DNA from: Adiantum capillus-veneris | Taxonomy: Eukaryota; Streptophyta; Polypodiopsida; Polypodiales; Pteridaceae | Direction: 5' to 3' | Assembly: GCA_014529385.2 (NCBI GenBank) | Contig: CM043958.1 | Span: 80,504,025-80,568,024 of the forward strand | DNA length: 64,000 nucleotides | Shown: piece after piece, positions 22,167-32,679 of the stretch | Numbering within the stretch: the first letter of the stretch is position 1 | How the letters are laid out: every line of letters begins with the position of its first letter | The notes under the pieces: generated by a model | Databases searched by the model: none | Told to the model about the DNA's origin: nothing | Seen by the model: the letters and a program-made list of their open reading frames with translations, nothing else | Translations under genes and position numbers: made by a program

Positions 22167-25100
22167 TTCGAAGTCAAAGGATGACATAGAATGCTACCAT
22201 TGTGGCAAGAAGGGTCACATGAAGCGAGACTGTACGAAGTGGAAACAAGAAAAAGGAAAAACAAAGAGTTCTGAGCAAGATGAAAAGAAGAGTTCAGTGA
22301 AGATTGAAGAGGTGAATGTCACAGGATCTGGTTCAGACAGTGATTCTGGTATAGCAGCTGGTGACATCTTCCTTACAAGCAATCTTGATTCTGTTTTCTT
22401 GACTGCAGAGGATGGACATGCTATGAGTGATTGGATTATCGACTCAGGGGCATCTTTACATGTTTCTCCGCCCAAAGAGTGGTTTACATCATATGTGGCT
22501 ACTAAAGATTATGTCAGACTTGGCAATGAGCAGGTTTGTGACATACTTGGAGTGGGAGATGTGCAGTTGAAGTTTCAGAATGGCTCTTCTTTATGGCTCA
22601 AGAATGTCAGACATGTTCCAGCAATCCGAAAGAGCTTGATTAGTACAGGGAAGTTGGATGATGCGGGTTATGTGACAGTTTTTGGGAATAGCGCTTGGAA
22701 GATCTCCAAAGGTTCGATGACTATAGCACATGGAAGCAAGTCAGGAACTCTGTACACTTTACATGTTTCAGAGGTTAAAACCCATGTAATTAATGTGATT
22801 GAGCAGCCAAGTGTGTCACTGTGGGATCGTAGGTTGGGACATATGTCAAAAAGAGGAATGGAAATACTTTCTCATTATGGTTATTTGCCTGGCTTTTCAT
22901 TTCAAGATTTCGAGTTTTGTGAGCATTGTGTTTATGGTAAGCAAACACAGGAACCGCACAGATCAAAGAGGAATCGTAGGGACGAACGGTTAGCTCTTGT
23001 ACACAGTGATCTATGCGGACCAATGCCTAGTTTGTCACTAGGGGGAGCAGCGTACTTTTGTACATTCATAGATGACTATTCTCGCAAAGTATGGGTTTAC
23101 TTCTTGAAGCACAAGGATGAGGTGCTCAAGGTCTTTAAGACATTCTTGCAGCTGGTGGAGAATCAGAGTGGTCAGAAGCTGAAGTGCTTGAGAACTGACA
23201 ATGGTGGAGAGTACGTTTCCAAAGCTTTTCAAGACTTTTGTGAAGCAAAAGGGATTAAGCGGGAACTTACTGCACCATATAATCCTTCACAGAATGGGGT
23301 TGCAGAACGTATGAATAGGACCATACAAGAGAAGGTCAGAAGCATGTTGTCAAATGCTGAGTTGTCTGATGGATTTTGGGCGGAAGCAGTAGCTACAGCA
23401 GTCCATTTGATCAACAGGTCTCCTAGTAGGGTTCTGGATAAGAGTGCAGTGGCCGAGATGCTATGGACAGGCAAGGCACCTTCGTATAAGCATCTCAGAG
23501 TCTTTGGTTGTGAAGCTTATAGCCATATTCCTAAGGAGTTTAGAAATAAGTTAGAACCAAAGAGCAAGAAGTGTATATTTCTTGGCTACGGAGAATCGGG
23601 CGAGATGGGTTACCGGCTTTGGGATCCTGAGTCCAGAAAGCTTAATCGTAGCAATGATGTGCATTTCAATGAAGCCAAGTTTCACGCTAAGCCAGAGAAG
23701 ACAGAGGAGATCAGAAGAGTTGTCTTCAGGGAAGATGGACCTAGTGCTAGCACATCAAGACAGCATGGTCAGGCTCAGGAATAGCCTATAGTGGCTAGAG
23801 AGGCAGAATCAGTTGTGGTGAGACGTTCTGAGCGTGTCTCCAAACCACCTGATCGTTATGTGCCATCTCTAAATTATGTCATGCTCACAGATTGTGGAGA
23901 ACCATCTTGTTACAAGGAAGCATTACAAGTGGTTGACTCGAAAAAATGGCAGTTGGCCATGCAGTCAGAGATGACAGCTCTGCATAAAAACCAGACATGG
24001 AAGTTGGTTAAATTACCACAGGGCAAAAAGTCTCTACCTTGTAAATGGGTTTACAGGTATAAGATCACCGCTCATGATAGTCAGCCAAAGTACAAAGCAA
24101 GGCTTGTTGCCAAGGGCTTTAAGCAAGAACAAGGCATTGACTTTGATGAAGTCTTCTCTCCAGTGGTCAAGATGACTACATTGAGATGCTTTCTTGCATT
24201 GGTTGCTATATTGGATTTGGTGTTGCACCAAATGGATGTCAAGACAGTGTTCTTGCATGGTGATTTAGATGTGGAAATTTACATGCAGCAGCCAGAAGGG
24301 TTTGTTGAGAAAGGCATGGAACATTTGGTATGCCAGTTGTTAAAGAGTCTTTATGGCTTAAAACAATCACCGAGGGCATGGTACCATAAGTTCCACCAGT
24401 TTATGCTTTCTCAAGGCTACAAACATAGTGAGTTCGATCATTGTCTATATACAAAGAAGGCTAAGGATGGCAGTTGGCTGATCCTTATTTTGTATGTGGA
24501 TGACATGTTGATTGCTGGCAAACACTTGGAAGAAATTTCAGCTTTGAAGTCAAAGATGGCAAAATCGTTTGACATGAAAGACATGGGTGACGCAAGTCAT
24601 ATACTTGGTATGTGCATTGAGAGAGACAAATCAAAGAAGTTGATTTGGTTATCTCAAACAGAGTATATTGACAAGGTTTTGCAACGTTTCAATATGGAGA
24701 AGGGAAAGGCATTGAGTGTTCCATTGCCACCATATGTGAAACTTAGCAAACAAGATTGTTCTATGTCTGAGGAAGAAAAGGCTGAAATGGATAAGATTCC
24801 ATATGCGTCTGCAGCGGGTAGTTTGATGTATGCAATGATTGCTACACGTCCGGATATTGCATTCGCAGTGGGAGTGGTTAGCAGATATATGTCAAATCCC
24901 GGCAAGAAACATTGGGAGGCAGTGAAAGGTATCATGAGATACTTAAAACATACAAAGAGTATGCGCATATGCTATGGTAGTCAGGATTTGAGTGTCAGAG
25001 GATACACTGACTCAGATTATGCAGGAGACTTGGATAAGAGGAGATCTACATCAGGCTATGTCTTTACATTGGCTGGAGGTGCCATATCATGGCGATCTCG

Positions 25101-25452
25101 ATTACAAGATTGTGTTACGTAGTCTACTACAGAAGCTGAGTATGTTGCAGCAAATGAGGCATGCAAAGAAGCTATTTGGCTTGGTAGATTGGTTGCAGAC
25201 TTGGGAATCAAAGTAGATATGCCAGAGTTATATTGTGATAGTCAAAGTGCTATACAATTGGCAAAGAATCCAGTGTTCCATTCAAAAACTAAGCATATTG
25301 ATGTCAAATATCACTTCATTAGGGAAGTACTTGAAGACAAGCAGATACAACTGCTAAAGATCCACACCAAAGACAATCCTGCTGATCTACTCACAAAGGG
25401 ACTTCCAGGAGAGGGCTTTGTGCATTGTCGTGAGTTATTGGGCATTGGATAG
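22075..25452 (+). pseudogene. Copia pol (protease-integrase-RT-RNase H) with two TAG stops
   Basis: A single frame holds the zinc knuckle (~22192), protease (WIIDSGASLHVSP, ~22435), GAG-pre-integrase (LWDRRLGHMSKRGME, ~22820), integrase with D-D-E blocks (HSDLCGP, TDNGGEY, NGVAERMNRT; 23000-23310), RT (KPPDRYVPSLNYV to LILYVDDMLIAG, ~24480-24520) and RNase H (YTDSDYAGD, STTEAEYVAANEACKE, KHIDVKYHFIREV). The frame is broken at TAG 23782, in the integrase-RT linker, and TAG 25120, just before STTEAEY. Both look like C-to-T changes of CAG, typical of methylated plant DNA. The N-terminal part is out of frame with gag. Confidence 0.93.
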
Positions 25453-25525
25453 ATGGAAACCATGTAAATCTTTGTACATTTATGTTCATAGATTTACAGT
25501 TACTTAAAGTGCCACATTGGACTTT

Positions 25526-25536
25526 AAGTGGGAGGT
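25526..25536 (+). promoter_or_regulatory. Polypurine tract of the copia element
   Basis: AAGTGGGAGGT directly before the TGTTGGG start of the 3' LTR. It primes plus-strand DNA synthesis. Confidence 0.85.
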
Positions 25537-25751
25537 TGTTGGGATTAAAGCCCAAGTGGCCTCTTATGCGGATATGGCCGCCGGCCCGCCTAACTCACTT
25601 TCCTCTAACTCTTTGTATATACTCATATATACTTTGTGAATACTAAGGTATTGGGAGATAACCCTTCTAACAGTTCTCTGCGTACTGTACTGTGTAAGCT
25701 CACTATGTGTGTGTGTGAGAGAGTCGACCCACGCTCCGCTCCGCGACTTCA
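25537..25751 (+). repeat. 3' LTR of the copia element
   Basis: 215 bp, two differences from the 5' LTR, followed by the duplicated target GTGAA. Confidence 0.95.
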
Positions 25752-25961
25752 GTGAATGTGTTGTGCAAGTTTCATGTGATTTGGACAAGTGTTGGTAGGT
25801 CTATGGCCCATTATTGCCTCTATGCCCTAACTTTGTGTTTTTCATGCATAGGAGGTCAATTTTGGTCCAAATGTGATGAAATTTGGTGGCTAGCATGTCA
25901 AGGTCATTCAGAAAATGTGTGGGATGAGAAATGTTGGGATCTTTGCCCAGAAATTCCCTTG

Positions 25962-25985
25962 AGACATCCTACGCGTAGGATGTCT
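25962..25985. repeat. 24-bp palindrome, copy 3
   Basis: Perfect palindrome, extended to 26 bp by a flanking G-C pair. Removing the copia element and one target duplication puts it 284 bp after copy 2. Confidence 0.95.
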
Positions 25986-27565
25986 CCTGATGATTTTTTC
26001 ATGAAATTTATCACTAGTGCCTGCCCTTAGTCCCCCCCGAGTCCCTTTTAAGCCTAATTTCAAAAAAAAAGTCAAATGGATAGAAAGTAACTCCCTCTGT
26101 GGATTTCAGACCCTCCGAGCCATTTTCTGACTTTTGGAGTGCTTTTTGGCGATGAAATTTTTTGATGTTGGTCTCCATAGCTTCCCGATTCCTTGGGGAT
26201 CCTTGCCGTATGGTTTTTGTCGACTTTGGCTTCACCGGAGCTTCATTTGGCAATTTGTCGCTCTAGAAGCACACGTGGTTGCGTTTACATGTCTTCAATG
26301 ATTTGTGGTGGTCTACCACCATAGGACTTGGTTGTCGGTGGTCTAGGAAAGCCGCTCGTGAAGTTTGGTGGCAAACGGACATGCGGTTTCGCCGCGAGAG
26401 CTATTTGACGCTTTGTGTGTCTGATGCCGTTTCTGAAGTTTAGTGCCGCTTTGGGTCACCTTTTGGTCATGTGGGCTACATAGAATTGTCGAGCATGTCG
26501 AGATGCTCCTACCCATGAATTTTGGTAGCATTTGGGTGCCTTTTCGCCGATTTCCCATTTGGTGGCCTCTTGCGGGATTCTAGGAATTAGGGTTTTTCCC
26601 GATGGTTTTCTACTGCCTTTGGACATCCAAGACTGGTCTCCTATGTTAGGGTAAAGCTGCCAATGAAGTCTCGTTGCTTTTGGGTTAGCCGTTAGGTGGC
26701 CGCTTCTAGTTGTAGGTCTCTACTGCCCGCTTTGTGTGTGAACCCTATGCTAGTTTTCGCGACAAAACGACAAACATGCGCGAAAAGCTCAAGGTGGTGA
26801 GCCTACCTCTCATGTCTGAAGCTCGTTGGGTAGTCATGCGCGTCATAGAAGCTGCTGGAAGTTCCGCTCGCTCTAGGTGGCAGAAGCTCTCTCTCAAATG
26901 TCAATAGTGAAAATGAGCTAAAAATGAGGTGAAATTTTTTTATAATGGGGGTCCCCGAACCACTTTTCATGAAATTTGACACGTGCTCCCAACTTCTTGC
27001 GAGATGCGATTTAGGCTCAAAAATTTCTTGATTTGGACTCCATTTGCTCTGTTTACCAGAATTTTGGCATTTCGGTCAAAATCTGGCCAAAACACGCTTT
27101 CCGCTCCAGTTTCATAATTGCACCCCCACTGCACCATAGGTTGTCCTATAGTCACTGATCATCTCCATATTTTTTTTTTCATTATGACCGTTTTTCACCT
27201 GCTTTTTTTATTTTTGAAGTTTTTCTGCCAAAAATTAACAAAACTAAAAGGAAAATAGCAAATCAAACCCAGAAAATCCCCAAAAATCATAATAAATCAC
27301 AAACATCACTGCAAAACATTATATACACTCACATGAAATTTTTATGGCCGGATTTCTCTATTTTACCAATATTTTGCCATTTCTACTTATATACACACAC
27401 CTAGGGGCTTGATTTGGCGTTTGGCCCCATATACCTATAGATACATGTTGTATAAGGGCATATGTACTTGGGTTAGTCCGAAAAATTTCGCAATCAAACA
27501 AAAACTCTTAAAATAGTCGAAAATCATGCCCTTTTTTGCTCTTCCTGCTATTGGTTCCGCATTTG
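25986..27565 (-). other. Non-coding 3' region of the Tat-like element
   Basis: No gene. Between 26330 and 26560 a degenerate block recurs (gaagtttggtggcaaacgg, gaagtttagtgccgctttgg, gaattttggtagcatttggg). It could be the 3' LTR, the 3' UTR or both. I could not match it to the sequence right of the primer-binding site at 39252, so no LTR pair is assigned. Confidence 0.4.
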
Positions 27566-27569
27566 AGAA

Positions 27570-27590
27570 TGTCTCCCCCCCTCCTACCCA
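27570..27590 (-). promoter_or_regulatory. Candidate polypurine tract of the Tat-like element
   Basis: The minus strand reads GGGTAGGAGGGGGGGAGAC about 210 bp after the last ORF stop. Position and composition fit a polypurine tract. The expected TG start of a 3' LTR directly after it is not clear. Confidence 0.4.
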
Positions 27591-27800
27591 GAGTCCTCCC
27601 GGACGACCAGGTAGCGCCTCGGAGTATGTGTTGTGCATAGCTTGAAAAATTTGTGCTAATGCTTGGCCGATTAATGTGGCCCTAATTTATGCATACTCGA
27701 TCAATGCATGAAAAAATTAATGTTGTGCAAGAGAAGGGTATAAGCAAGATGCTTATTGGCATTCGCCGTCGAGGTTTCCTGTTTTCTTTGCAAGTAACAG

Positions 27801-28973
27801 CTATAACTCTACTGCTCTCTGTTTAATTGTCTTTCTTGCAAAAGGCAGTCGCTTTGCCGCTACTGTTGATATAGCCGTAGTTGTTTTTGTGGAGAGGATT
27901 GGCTTGGGCAGAATGGCCGTGGACCGTATTTCTTTTGCTTTCCATTGGTAGCTTGTTTTTGCTGGTTTTTGTAGGTGTTTTTCTACTTCCTGTTTTTCCA
28001 CTGTTTTGTTGATGATTGGCATCCACATAAGTCGGTTGTCCTTTTGCAAATACTGCTGTCTGTCGTCCGATGTTGCTTGTACTAAAGGGAGTTCCTTTTG
28101 CTTTTGTTTCGATAGCCAAATGCGAGTAACATTTGGGTTATTGCTGAGCATTTTCTTTGGGATCCATATCTGTTTTATGCCCTCGGTTTTTGGTTGAAAT
28201 ATCTGCTTCAGTTGAATTCTTTCGTTGCATTGTTTTTGGTTTGCCATGTCATTTCTATCCTTCTGTATCCATACTTGTTTCCCTTGTTTTGGTAACCTAG
28301 ATCTTTGCACTGCGGTCGATGACTTCGTATGTACGTAGTTAGCATGGTTGGATTTTACTTGTTTGTTAGCCTTGTGTATCATGTTGTGTTTTGGTGGCAC
28401 TCCTGCTTTTGGCTCTGCTTCCTGTGATTGCATTGCTGGCAGCTGATTATTCCGGTATTGCTGAGCAAAGGCTATTACCTGTTGTTCTTGTACATGCTGA
28501 ATTTTAACTGCATTCGCATTCCAATCTATCTGCACATTGTACTCTTTTTGCCAAGGTTGTCCCAACAACATTGGATGTTGTGTGCTTTCATCCTCGACTA
28601 CATAAAATTTGTGTGGGTAAATATATTGATGTACTTGTACATACAATATAGTCCAGCCCCATGTTTTCAACGAGTGTGATGTACTACTTTCCAGCATTTG
28701 TTGAGTAGGTTTAAGTTGACCTGTGGACTTGAGCTGTTGGTATAATCCGTAAGAGATCAAATTTGCTTGAGCTCCAGAATCAAGCAATGCTGTTGATTCA
28801 ACTTGATTGCTCCCCACTTTGACTGCAATTATGGGCTCCACTATGTCTTCATCCAACGTCGTTAGTCGAATGGCATTGATTCGCAATGGTGCTTCACCTT
28901 GTTGTTGTTGTCGTAGAAGTCTTCGTTTTGCAATGCGTTCTTTTGCTTCCGCTTGAGCTTCTTCTCGTGCTCT
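27801..28973 (-). pseudogene. Second retropepsin-like ORF downstream of integrase
   Basis: The 361-codon frame starting at 28886 extends in frame upstream to a UAG at 28974, through a Glu/Ala/Lys/Gln-rich linker. Counting from 28886, residues ~20-130 look like a retroviral-type aspartic protease: ALLDSGAQANLIS (DSG at 36-38), a central strand region, and PMLLGQPWQKEYNV (107-118), equivalent to the LLGRPxL block. The basic Gln/Lys-rich tail carries five variants of K-Q-[IV]-[WF]-x-x-K (near residues 203, 227, 238, 254, 285). The element already has a protease upstream of RT, so this one is additional. Its own length is uninterrupted. Function is unknown: processing, dimerisation or a captured domain are possible. 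Confidence 0.8.
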
Positions 28974-30663
28974 CTATTTCTCCTTCATTCGTTGTTTTCC
29001 TTGATGGATTTGTTGAAGCATCTCCTGTGTGAGTGGTAAATGATATTTCTTCAATCGACATCCACTAATCCAATTGGGCATTTCTTCACCTGCTAATGTA
29101 GCAAGCTTGACACCTCCTCTTTGTGATAGATCACTAATCACAAAGGGTCCCATCCCTCGCTTTTTAAGTTTCTTGGCATGTTGCTTCAAAGTATAAACAA
29201 GTACATAATCACCTGTTTTGAACTCTTTCGTGCGCACATGCTTGTAAAAAAACTCTTTTTGTCTTCTCTTTATAGCATAGATCGAAGCTACAACTCTCAA
29301 ACAGAGTTCATCTAGCTTTTCAAGAGCATCTATTCTTGAAGAGAGCTCATGTCCTATTCATTCTAAGCGTTTCGCTACTTGTAGAGTTGGAATTAAAAAC
29401 TCTATGGGTAGTATAGCATTTAGGCCAAACACCATGTTGTACGGTGTTGTTCCTATCGATGTTATGTAAGCTACCCTGTATGCCCATAGTGTTGAGTGTA
29501 GCTGCTGATCCCTATCTGTTCTTGTCTCTGACACAATTTTAGTGAGAACCGTGCATAATGTTTTATTTGTGGCCTCCGCTTGTCCATTTGCCTGTGGATG
29601 GTGTGGAGCAGATTTCCTATGTATGACCATGAATTCCTCTAGCAGATATTCAATGACTTCATTAAGGAAATGTGTTCCACGATCACTGACAATTTCTATT
29701 GGTAAACTGTATCGTACAAAAACATTCTCATACAAAAATTGTGCAGTGTTCCGTGCATCTGCTTTTTGCGTTGCTTTGGCTTCCGTCCATTTTGTGAGAT
29801 AGTCCGTAGCCACAATGATATATTGGGTATGGGTGCGATATGCAGGGGGTGAAATTGGTTCCACAAAATCAATGCCCCGTTTTGCAAATGCCCTTGCTCC
29901 CATCATTGGCCGTAGTGGCATCTCATCTCTCTTTATCGGCACCTTGGTGCGTTGACATGCGTCACAACGCTTTACAAACTCATCAGCATCCGTATGCAAT
30001 GTAGGCGACCATATTCCTACCGTTAAGATAATTTTTACTGTCTTATTGCCCGAAAAATGGCCTCCACTTATTCCACTATGTGCATGTTCTAGAATCAGCA
30101 GGTATTCACTTTCACTTGCACAGATTCTAAGTTGATTGTCCTTTCCTCGCTTATAGAGTTGGTTCCCAATTAACTGAAAGTCGTGAGCTTCCAGCTCTAT
30201 AGCCCTTTTTCGTGCTCTTGTTATATTCTCAGGAAACGTCTTGGTGGTTAAAAAATCAATGATATATTGATTCCATGCAGGTGCAATGTTTACCTGAAAC
30301 AATGTCGCGTGATCCATTGGTCGTTTGGCACTACATATAGTACAATTGGTAACATAAGAATATGTTCGCATACATAGTTGGCCAATAAACCCCTAATTGT
30401 TTTAGTCTCTGGTGTGTTTTCACTGTTGAACAATGAAATGCACAATCCTGGACATGTGCTTCTTCAAGGTAACACTCGAATTCTTCTAGATTTATACATA
30501 ATCGTAGGATTTGGTCCGATCCTAGATGATACAGCCGTCTTGCTATCAACTGGAAGTTTTTTGTTTGTCGAATTTTTTGTTGTTTGGATCTGTATTCCAT
30601 ATTATCAAACCTAATGCCTAAGGAAAGAATGCTAACAATTTCCTGAGACCATTTGGGTATCAT
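28974..30663 (-). pseudogene. Integrase of the Tat-like element
   Basis: The main frame (30371 to 29358) contains the HHCC zinc region (EHAHSGISGGHFSG ... CDACQRTKVP) and the catalytic core with D (GIDFVEPISPP), D (EIVSDRGTHFLNEV) and E (PQANGQAEATNKTL). A TGA at 29358 interrupts it. The same frame resumes to 28974 (FKTGDYVLVYTLKQHAKKL, KRGMGPFVISDL), a GPY/F-like C-terminal domain, and ends at a UAG. The N-terminal part (30663 to 30331) is in another frame. No chromodomain follows. Integrase inserts the cDNA into host chromatin; this copy is inactive. Confidence 0.9.
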
Positions 30664-30701
30664 TTCAATATTGAAAAGATAAGCATCTGGTATGTCATCA
30701 T

Positions 30702-31280
30702 CTACTCCTTCAGGAGCTTCCCGTTGTGTATCCTTGAAAGATGATCCGCTCGTAGATGGGTTTTACCCTTTTTGACCACCACTGTGAAATCAAACTTTAG
30801 CAATATAATAAAACAGCGTACAATTCTCCCTGTATTGCATGGTTTATTTACCAGATACAAAAGAGCTTGATGATCTGTGAAGAACACAAATTTGTTTGCG
30901 AGCAAATAATGCCGAAATTTCTTTACAGCATAATTCATTCATAACCCTTCTCATTCGGTGGTTGTGTAGTTCTTTTCCGCACTGTTTAACTGTCGGCTTG
31001 CATAACAAACTGGAAAATCCATTGTTCTGTCTCGAGGTTGAGCCAGAATACTCCCGATTGCATATGCAGAAGCATCAATGTGAACATGGAATATCTTTTC
31101 CCAATCTGGTGCTTTAAGTACAGGTGCTGATACAAGGTTTTCCTTCAGCTTTTGGAGTGAAGTTTCACACTCCTCGGTCCAATCGAAATTGACTAGCAAA
31201 CGATACAGAGGTTGTGTGATGACCGCATACATGTATAAGAATCTTCGATAATATCCGCAGTTTCCTATGAAGGATTGCAC
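30702..31280 (-). pseudogene. RNase H region of the Tat-like element
   Basis: Minus frames from 31280 and 30938 contain HVHIDASAYAIGSILAQ (first catalytic Asp), YASRQLNSAEKNYTTTE (catalytic Glu region) and FRHYLLANKFVFFTDHQALLYL. They are split by a TGA at 30951 within the motif after NYTTTE. Preceding residues (SFIGNCGYYRRFL) are the RT connection. RNase H degrades the RNA strand during reverse transcription. Confidence 0.9.
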
Positions 31281-31290
31281 TTGTTTTGCA

Positions 31291-32148
31291 TTAGTAGGCC
31301 TGGGTAGGTCGGTCTACTATGACTTTGACTTTATCTAGGTCAGTGCTTATGCCATTTCTTGAGACAATGTGTCCTAAGATGCGGCCTTGCTTAACCATAA
31401 AAATACAATTTTTCGGGTTAAGACAGATTCGATATGTCCTGCATTTTTCAAATACCTTTTGCAAATGGTCAATATCTTCCTCTCGTAGAAGAGAGTGTAC
31501 ACAAAGATCATCCATGTATATTTCTAAGAATATTCTCAGGTATTCTTTGAACGCGTGTGTCATTAACCTTTGGAAGGTAGCTGGGGTGTTAGTTAAGCCA
31601 AACGGCATAACTCGATACGCATAAATTTCCCATTCTGTAGCAAACGCTGTTTTGTGTTGATCCTCCCTTGCAATTGCCAGTTGGTTGTATCCTGAAAACC
31701 CGTCCAGAAAGGAATAAGCCTGTTTTTTGGCCACCCTCTCAAGTACATGTTCTGTGACTGGCAAGGAATAATTATCCCTTATGGTGGCTGCATTTACCTT
31801 TTTGAGGTTTACACACGCTCGCAATTTTTCGTTCTTTTTGGGGACTACCACAATGGGTGACACCCAATCTATATGTTCAATTTCATAGATGAATTCAACT
31901 TCCATCAGCTTGTCAATCTCCTCTTTGATTCGTTTAGCAAATGTATCATTGTATGTATAAGGACGTTGTTTGGTAGGTTTTGCATCCGATTTCAAAGGAA
32001 TTGTATGTTGGCATATCGATGGATCAACTCCTTTGAGGTCTTTGTAAGACCATGCAAACACATCGTTATACTTCTTGAGAAGTTGTGTTAGCCCTTCTTC
32101 TTCTTCAGGCTCTAAATCGTTTGCTATATAGACCTCGCGGAAGACCAT
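31291..32148 (-). pseudogene. Reverse transcriptase of the Tat-like element
   Basis: A 285-codon frame with the ordered RT blocks: FAWSYKDLKGVDPSICQH, SPIVVVPKKNEKLRACVN, YSFLDGFSGYNQLAIA, VMPFGLTNTPATFQRLM, and the catalytic YMDD inside IFLEIYMDDLCVHS. The final part (CIFMVKQGRILGHIVS) is normal. A frameshift at about 31285 separates it from RNase H. The catalytic residues look intact, so decay is through frame breaks. Confidence 0.93.
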
Positions 32149-32679
32149 CGAGGTCTATCCTTTTTGCATTTTCAGGCCCATCGTAAGATTCTTGGTTGGT
32201 TCTTTCTCTGACTGGTGGTGTCATGATGATTTTTTTGTCCTGGATGGTAAATTTCCAATAGTGTGATGGTACATTCATGTTTCCCTTCTCTGACTCCCCT
32301 TTACCATCACTATCTTCTTCAGTAGTCCATATCTCACGTAAAGACCGTTTCAGTTCTTGGTATTTCTGTTTACGCTCCAGTTTGGTCCACTCTTGGTCTT
32401 TTGTTGTTTCTTTGTTTGATTTTTGAGATTTTTGTGATTTTGTTTCTGTTTTAGCTTTTCGTATTTTTTTAAATTTCCTCTCGTGTTCTTTCCCTTCGAT
32501 CTTTTGAGAATCTTCCTGATATTTGATCTTTTACACAATCCTCTGCTTTTACAAACATCAAATAGTGAGTTTTATCATTTATCCTGGGCATCAGGTTCTC
32601 TCTCGCTTTGTTTCCTGCTCGTTTCCTCCTACAGCGTTCCTGGTGTCTAGGGTGCTGATTAGCAAAATCATAAAACTTG

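Larger units (their letters stand above)
20217..25751 (+). mobile_element. Complete Ty1/copia LTR retrotransposon, 5535 bp
   Basis: Two 215-bp LTRs (20217-20431, 25537-25751) differ at two positions. A perfect 5-bp target-site duplication GTGAA flanks it (20212-20216, 25752-25756). The primer-binding site matches initiator-Met tRNA (20434-20445), and the polypurine tract AAGTGGGAGGT ends at 25536. Coding order is gag, protease, integrase, RT, RNase H, as in copia. One frameshift and two in-frame TAG codons make this copy non-functional despite near-identical LTRs. It interrupted the palindrome-bearing repeat of the older Tat-like region. Confidence 0.96.

Noticed and set aside
25986-27565. 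Assignment as 3' LTR paired with sequence right of 39272
   Set aside because: No shared sequence with 39272-39544 or 41378-43300 could be found by eye.
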